Source: Rhizobium tibeticum (GTDB taxonomy: Bacteria > Pseudomonadota > Alphaproteobacteria > Rhizobiales > Rhizobiaceae). From it: a DNA stretch of 36,464 nucleotides. Both the position numbers and the translations under genes were made by a program. Below, piece by piece: positions 32,127 to 36,464 of the stretch. The notes under the pieces were generated by a model, which had not been told where the DNA came from, ran no database searches, and saw nothing but the letters and a program-made list of their open reading frames with translations. The stretch covers positions 1 to 36,464 of the forward strand of contig NZ_FOCV01000043.1 in assembly GCF_900110205.1 (NCBI RefSeq). Direction: 5' to 3'. Numbering within the stretch: position 1 is the first letter of the stretch; every line of letters begins with the position of its first letter.

Positions 32127-32750
32127 TCAGTCCTCCAGAATGCCCGCGATCCTAACCAAATCTGCAACTGACGATGCGTGCATTTTCCGCATCATGTGGC
32201 CGCGGTGAAGCTTTACGGTGGCCTCGGCGAGCTGAACCTCAGCCGCAATCTGCTTGTTCAGTTTCCCGGCGACGACCAATGCCATGATTTGCCGCTCACG
32301 CTCGGTAAGCTTGGAATACCTCAAGCGCAACCCAGCCGTTTGGTTTGCCTCTTTGCGTCGAGCATCATCATCCGCCAAAGCGCGGTTTACCGCCTCCAGT
32401 AAGTCCTGTTCGCGCACGGGCTTTGTCAGGACATCAATAGCTCCGGCTTTCATTGCGCGGACCGCCATCGCGACATCGACATGGGCGCTGATCAGCACCA
32501 CCGACCTCGGACGTCGGCTTTTCGCCAGAGCTTCTTGAAACTCCAGACCGCTCTGGCCTGGCAGACGAATATCCAGAACAATACAACCTGCCCGGTCGGG
32601 ATCATCCGCAGAAAGGAACTCCGGCACCGAGCCATGGGTTTCAGTGGCAAGCCCTACGGATTCGAACAATCCCCTCAAAGCTTCGCGGACGCTTCCGTCG
32701 TCATCTATGATGATGACGGTCGGCGGGCCTCTTTTGCGATCATCGATCAT
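32127..32750 (-). CDS. FixJ/NarL-type response regulator
   Basis: A 207-residue two-domain regulator. Receiver: acidic DDD at residues 16-18, phosphoacceptor Asp60 in IVLDIRLPG, switch Ser/Thr region ISAH, and Lys110 in DVLTKPVRE. Output: LuxR-type helix-turn-helix at about 140-205 (LTERERQIMALVVAGKLNKQ, then IAAEVQLAEATVKLHRGHMM). The first codons overlap the kinase stop by 11 bases (ATGATCGATGA), so the two are coupled; GGAGG lies about 13 bases upstream. It should activate targets when phosphorylated by the kinase at 32740-34650. The exported hydrolase divergent from the kinase is a possible target. Confidence 0.93.
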   Translation of the reverse strand: MIDDRKRGPPTVIIIDDDGSVREALRGLFESVGLATETHGSVPEFLSADDPDRAGCIVLDIRLPGQSGLEFQEALAKSRRPRSVVLISAHVDVAMAVRAMKAGAIDVLTKPVREQDLLEAVNRALADDDARRKEANQTAGLRLRYSKLTERERQIMALVVAGKLNKQIAAEVQLAEATVKLHRGHMMRKMHASSVADLVRIAGILED

Positions 32751-34650
32751 AGTCGGCTGTGACCTCCGCCATGGGCAATGTAAACGTAAACACCGTACCG
32801 ACCCGACTGTCTGCCGCCGAAGCCCAAATCCGGCCGCCATGGGCTTCAATAATGGAGCGGCATATGGAAAGTCCCATGCCGATACCGTCGGCCTTCGTGC
32901 TGTAAAATGCTTCGAACACTCGGTCCAACTCGTCGGGAGGAACACCGCGCCCCGAGTCCGAGACACTCACTCTCACGAATTGCTGCTCGTCCTCGGTGCA
33001 TCTGATCCTGATACGTCTTTCGCTTGAAGCAGCGGCCATCGCTTCGGCGCTGTTCATGACCAAGTTTAGAACGACCTGTTGCAGCTGAGTTCGATCTCCA
33101 ATGACCTCCAGAGACCATTTCGGAAGATCGAGATCGAGTTCGATCTCTCGGTGACGAAGTTCCCCTCTCAAAAGATCCAGCACATCACGCAAGGCGCACT
33201 TCAAGTCAGTTTGCTCCATCCGGGCTGGTGACTTCTGAGCCAGTGCTCTGATACTCGCGATGATGTCGCCGGCGCGATGACCATCGTTGACGATCCTCTC
33301 CGCCGCGAGCCGGGCCTGTTCGATATCGGTATGTCCCGGTTGCAGCCAGCGCAGACATGTGCCGGCATTCGTGACGATTGCCATCAGCGGCTGGTTGACT
33401 TCATGGGCAATCGAAACGGCAAGTTCACCTGTGGCCGTCATCCGGGTCACATGCGCGAGGTCACTCTGGCTTTGCCGCAAGGAATCTTCCGCCCGTTTAC
33501 GATCCTCGATATCCACGACGACGCCGTACCATCTCACAACATTTCCATCTGAATCCAGAAGGGGGCTTTGTCGAAGGTTAAACCACCGATATTCGCCATC
33601 GGCGCGTCTGATACGGGCGTCTACCGGGCGGCTTTTTTTTGAGGCTACGATATCGTCCCAGGCCATACGCATCAGCTCGACATCATCAGGATGAAACATG
33701 CGATAAAAACCGAAGCCGACGATCTCTTCAAAAGGTAGACCGACATAATCGATCAAGTTTCGATTAAAATATTCAAGCCGGCCATCCGAGGTGCAGGACC
33801 AAGCCATGGCGGGTATCGTGTTGATGATAAGACTGAGCTTGTGTTCACTTTCCCTGAGCGCAGCTTCGCTTTCCCGAAGAGCATTCTCCGCACGTTGCAG
33901 GTCTTCGATATCGATGTTGACACCGAACCAACGAACGACGCCGTTGGCATCGACTAGCTTTCGCCCTGAGAAGTAAAACCAACGGTATTTGCCGTCTGCT
34001 CCGCGAATGCGTCCTTTCAAAACAGTGTGGTCGGAATGCTCAAGGTCTCTCTTCCAGATGTCCACCATACCGGGAATATCGTCTGGGTGATAAAGCTCCA
34101 GGAAGCCCCAGTCGAGAATTTGGTCAGCAGGACGGCCTGCATAGTCCAGCCAGCTTTTATTGACAAAATCGGCGCTGCCATCCGGTCGCGCTGACCATAC
34201 GAGAACAGGCAGCGAATTGATGATAAGGCTAAGGTTCTGCTCGCTGGCCGCAAGTGCAGTCTTCGTTTCCTTCAATGCGTTTTCGGCCTGTTTGCGGTCT
34301 TCGATATCGAGGACCACACCATACCATCTCAAGACATTTCCTTCGGCATCGAGCCGCGGCTTCTGCCGAAGCGTGCACCAACGATATTGGCCGTCGGCGC
34401 GCCTGAGCCTGCCCACGACCTCTCTGGCATGCTTCGAGGCCATGATGTCATGCCATTCCGAAGCAAGATGTGACGTGTCGTCAGGATGAAATAGCTTATA
34501 GAATCCCACTCCGGAGATTTCCTCAAGCGGCGCCCCGATAAACTCGAGAAAGTGCTGGTTGGCAAAATCGAGCATGCCTTCCGACGTTGCGGACCACACC
34601 ATGGCGGGGATCAGATCAATAATGGGATCGGTTTCCGGCTCTCGTTCCAC
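32740..34650 (-). CDS. Three-PAS sensor histidine kinase, probably soluble
   Basis: A 636-residue kinase without membrane segments. Three successive PAS domains lie at about 10-120, 140-255 and 275-390. Each has the same plan (VWSA..DG...F.N..., Y.LFHPDD, RR.DG.YRW, WYGV..DIEDR), joined by coiled coils (AENALRESEAALRESEHKL). Then come the dimerisation and H-box (ELAVSIAHEVNQPLMAIV, His about 416), N-box LVMNSAEAM, G1 DSGRG and G2 GIGMGLSI. The NtrB/FixL-like H-box fits partnership with the FixJ-type regulator that follows. The start codon is GTG at 34650 with CGGAGAG upstream. The PAS domains may bind a small ligand, flavin or haem; no haem-ligand histidine stands out. The signal is unknown. 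Confidence 0.94.
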   Translation of the reverse strand: MEREPETDPIIDLIPAMVWSATSEGMLDFANQHFLEFIGAPLEEISGVGFYKLFHPDDTSHLASEWHDIMASKHAREVVGRLRRADGQYRWCTLRQKPRLDAEGNVLRWYGVVLDIEDRKQAENALKETKTALAASEQNLSLIINSLPVLVWSARPDGSADFVNKSWLDYAGRPADQILDWGFLELYHPDDIPGMVDIWKRDLEHSDHTVLKGRIRGADGKYRWFYFSGRKLVDANGVVRWFGVNIDIEDLQRAENALRESEAALRESEHKLSLIINTIPAMAWSCTSDGRLEYFNRNLIDYVGLPFEEIVGFGFYRMFHPDDVELMRMAWDDIVASKKSRPVDARIRRADGEYRWFNLRQSPLLDSDGNVVRWYGVVVDIEDRKRAEDSLRQSQSDLAHVTRMTATGELAVSIAHEVNQPLMAIVTNAGTCLRWLQPGHTDIEQARLAAERIVNDGHRAGDIIASIRALAQKSPARMEQTDLKCALRDVLDLLRGELRHREIELDLDLPKWSLEVIGDRTQLQQVVLNLVMNSAEAMAAASSERRIRIRCTEDEQQFVRVSVSDSGRGVPPDELDRVFEAFYSTKADGIGMGLSICRSIIEAHGGRIWASAADSRVGTVFTFTLPMAEVTADYDR

Positions 34651-35090
34651 CGCACTCTCCGTTCAGAGTTTGAGACGTTCCGGGGCCTAGAAGTTCCGAC
34701 TCAATGTCAGGAAATAGAGAAGGGTGGCCGATCGTCCGCCGGAAATAGTTACGGGATTTCCACGCGTTGCGTAAGGACAAATCGATATACGAAGGTCTAT
34801 GGTTGCAATGCCATCGTCTAGTTGCACGTGACCTAGATCGCAATTGAGAGCGATCAGAAACCCGCTTACTCCTACACATAGAGGCCCTTGATGAATGGCG
34901 ACGTCGGCAGGTCCGTCGTCGCTTTCACATCGAACGTGCATTGAAATTCTACATCACTGCCATTTCCTGACCTGAGCAACAGCCTCCGGTGACGTTGGAT
35001 CGCGACGGCGTTTGCTTGGCCTGAACGGCCCAAAGCAGCCCTCATTCGAAAGCCAATTTTCGTTTCATCTCGACTTATGGGGAGACTATC
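34651..35090. other. Divergent intergenic region of kinase and hydrolase genes
   Basis: Four hundred and forty bases that must hold both promoters. Open frames here are short and unrecognised. Two GTTCC boxes (minus-strand GGAAC) occur near 34680-34700, but no correctly spaced CGTT partner is present, so I do not call an EcfG promoter. I do not see a convincing operator. Confidence 0.4.
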
Positions 35091-36065
35091 ATGCGTAGTT
35101 TGATTATGTGCCTGATGTTGGCGACCGCCAGCATGACCGCGGCAACAATGGTAAGCGCGCTTCCTGCGCACGCCGCGACGGACGTTCGCGAAACTCCGGT
35201 TCCCATCCACTACCGAACTGCGAAGATCGAGGGCCTCGATATCTTCTACCGGGAAGCCGGTCCGGCCGACGCTCCAGTCGTGCTGCTGCTCCATGGTTTT
35301 CCGACGTCCTCCCACATGTTCCGGAATCTGATCCCGCTCCTTGCAGACCGATACCACGTCATCGCGCCGGACTATCCGGGTTATGGCCAAAGTGCATCTC
35401 CCGATCGTAGCAAATTTGCCTATACGTTTGGCGGGGTAGCCAATATCGTAGAACGGTTGCTGGATCATTTGGCGGTCAAAAGCTACACGATGTACGTCAT
35501 GGATTATGGTGCACCGGTGGGATACCGCCTGGCGCTGAAACATCCGGAACGGGTCAGTGCGCTGATCATCCAGAACGGCAACGCCTATGATGAAGGGCTG
35601 AAGGAATTTTGGGATCCCATCAAGACCTATTGGTCCGATGGGTCAGAGAAGAGCCGTGAGGCGCTCTCCGGTCTCGTCACGCTCGAAACGACCAAGTTCC
35701 AGTATACCGATGGCATGGAAGACGTGTCGCGCATCAGCCCTGACAACTGGGTTCACGACCAAGCTCTTCTGGACCGACCAGGCAACAAGGATATCCAGCT
35801 CGATATGTTGTACGATTATCGCACCAACGCGCCGCTTTACCCTGCGTTCCAAAGTTTCTTTCGTGAGCGCAAACCGCCCACGCTCATCGTCTGGGGCAAG
35901 AACGATTATATCTTTCCTGAGGCCGGCGCTCATCCTTATCTCAAGGATCTTCCGGATGCCGAAATTCATATCCTGAACTCAGGTCACTTCCTGCTCGAAG
36001 AAAAGCTGGACGTCGCTGCTCCGTTAATCAACGACTTCCTGGATCGCAACGTCGCAAAGAAGTGA
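35091..36065 (+). CDS. Exported alpha/beta hydrolase with Asp nucleophile (dehalogenase/epoxide-hydrolase type)
   Basis: A 324-residue alpha/beta hydrolase. A Sec signal (MRSLIMCLMLATASMTAATM..., cleavage near AHA) sends it to the periplasm. The oxyanion-hole motif is LLLHGFPTSSHMF (about 66-78), followed by PDYPGYGQS. The nucleophile elbow reads VMDYGAPVG with Asp138, as in haloalkane dehalogenases and epoxide hydrolases, not a Ser. The acidic residue is in VWGKNDYIF, and the base is His299 in NSGHFLLEE. So it should hydrolyse a C-halogen, epoxide or ester-like bond by a covalent ester intermediate. GGGGAG precedes the ATG. It faces the kinase gene across 440 bases. Confidence 0.9.
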   Translation: MRSLIMCLMLATASMTAATMVSALPAHAATDVRETPVPIHYRTAKIEGLDIFYREAGPADAPVVLLLHGFPTSSHMFRNLIPLLADRYHVIAPDYPGYGQSASPDRSKFAYTFGGVANIVERLLDHLAVKSYTMYVMDYGAPVGYRLALKHPERVSALIIQNGNAYDEGLKEFWDPIKTYWSDGSEKSREALSGLVTLETTKFQYTDGMEDVSRISPDNWVHDQALLDRPGNKDIQLDMLYDYRTNAPLYPAFQSFFRERKPPTLIVWGKNDYIFPEAGAHPYLKDLPDAEIHILNSGHFLLEEKLDVAAPLINDFLDRNVAKK

Positions 36066-36310
36066 CCATCAGCCATGCTCACGGGCGGTGCGACCAAGGT
36101 TCCGCCAACCGAGGTCGCACTGCTGAACAGCGGTTACTAAATTCCAGCAGACCGTCCGAGAACTCTTCGAATGATGGAAAGTAGTTGATTTTCGGCGTGG
36201 ACGGCGGCGTTTTGTCCAATTTCCAGCTTTTCCGTTTTCGGGTGCGATGGTGGCGTTCATGGGCATAGTGGCGTTTATTTTGGGTTGAGAACAACGCAAA
36301 ATGGGGCGTT

Positions 36311-36464
36311 TTATGTCCGCAACGCGGCGATCAGGCCCGGCACACCGATGATGGAGATGGCCCTCTTGATGTTGTAGGCGAGCGCCGTCAGGCTGAACTC
36401 CCCGCGGACGTTTTCCAGCCGCCGCATCAGGAACGCGCCCTGGTTCATCCATTGCTTGATCGTG
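36311..36464 (-). CDS. IS1182-type transposase, C-terminal part (runs off right edge)
   Basis: Reading leftward from the right edge to TAA 36313-36311, the frame encodes TIKQWMNQGAFLMRRLENVR, GEFSLTALAYNIKRAISIIG and VPGLIAALRT. This ends many IS1182/IS5-like DDE transposases of rhizobia (the final catalytic Glu region and C-terminal helices). Only 51 codons are inside the window. The element's end should lie between 36066 and 36311, but I cannot identify its terminal repeat. Confidence 0.75.
   Translation of the reverse strand, partial: TIKQWMNQGAFLMRRLENVRGEFSLTALAYNIKRAISIIGVPGLIAALRT

Noticed and set aside
34651..34720. GTTCC boxes upstream of the kinase as an EcfG promoter
   Set aside because: No NGTT box at 16-17 bases on the minus strand; the nearest fit has a 15-base spacer and CGTC.
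1..36464. tRNA genes, rRNA genes, CRISPR arrays, repABC origin
   Set aside because: No cloverleaf-like segment with a CCA-compatible end, no regularly spaced repeats, and no RepA/RepB/RepC or partition genes were seen.

Overview
The window looks like an accessory stretch, probably from a large plasmid or genomic island, of a Rhizobium/Agrobacterium-type alphaproteobacterium. The reasons are the GC-rich codon use, many ABC uptake systems with adjoining catabolic enzymes, Rhizobiaceae-type small proteins, GGAAC-N16-NGTT boxes like those of the alphaproteobacterial general stress sigma factor EcfG, and insertion-sequence fragments at both ends (IS701-type left, IS1182-type right) plus a truncated IS110-type transposase at 31 kb. 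The organism call is an inference from gene style, not from a marker gene.

Layout. 1-5.8 kb: an IS701 transposase start, a YkgJ-type cysteine-cluster protein, a cold-shock protein, a berberine-bridge-like FAD oxidoreductase, a decayed dipeptide ABC transporter (remnants of dppB, dppC and dppF joined by a deletion), and an orphan PhnD-like binding protein. 5.8-14.2 kb: a polyamine or guanidino-compound module. A ureohydrolase, an NTF2-like protein and a TetR regulator run leftward. A PotD/PotB/PotC/PotA-type importer, a metallo-beta-lactamase-fold hydrolase and an aldehyde dehydrogenase run rightward from the shared TetR/potD promoter region. 14.2-18.1 kb: a patchwork of small genes, gene remnants and two good small-RNA candidates. 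Three EcfG-like promoter boxes lie within 2.5 kb, so this part probably answers to general stress.

18.1-30.8 kb is the most interesting part: an apparent organosulfur-acquisition island. It has an SfnB-type oxidoreductase, a second DszC/SfnB-like flavin enzyme, an NtaA/DmoA-type FMN-dependent monooxygenase, and two complete CUT2 (ribose-type) ABC importers. A shared promoter-like element precedes both importers, which suggests one regulon. Carbohydrate-type importers paired with desulfurising-type monooxygenases suggest a substrate with a sugar-like or nucleoside-like part and a C-S bond. The substrate is not known from the sequence, and no flavin reductase is present in the window.

30.8-36.5 kb: a truncated IS110 transposase, a three-PAS hybrid-free sensor kinase with an overlapping FixJ-type response regulator, a divergent exported alpha/beta hydrolase with an Asp nucleophile, and the C-terminus of an IS1182-type transposase running off the right edge. 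I saw no tRNA, rRNA, CRISPR array or replication origin.
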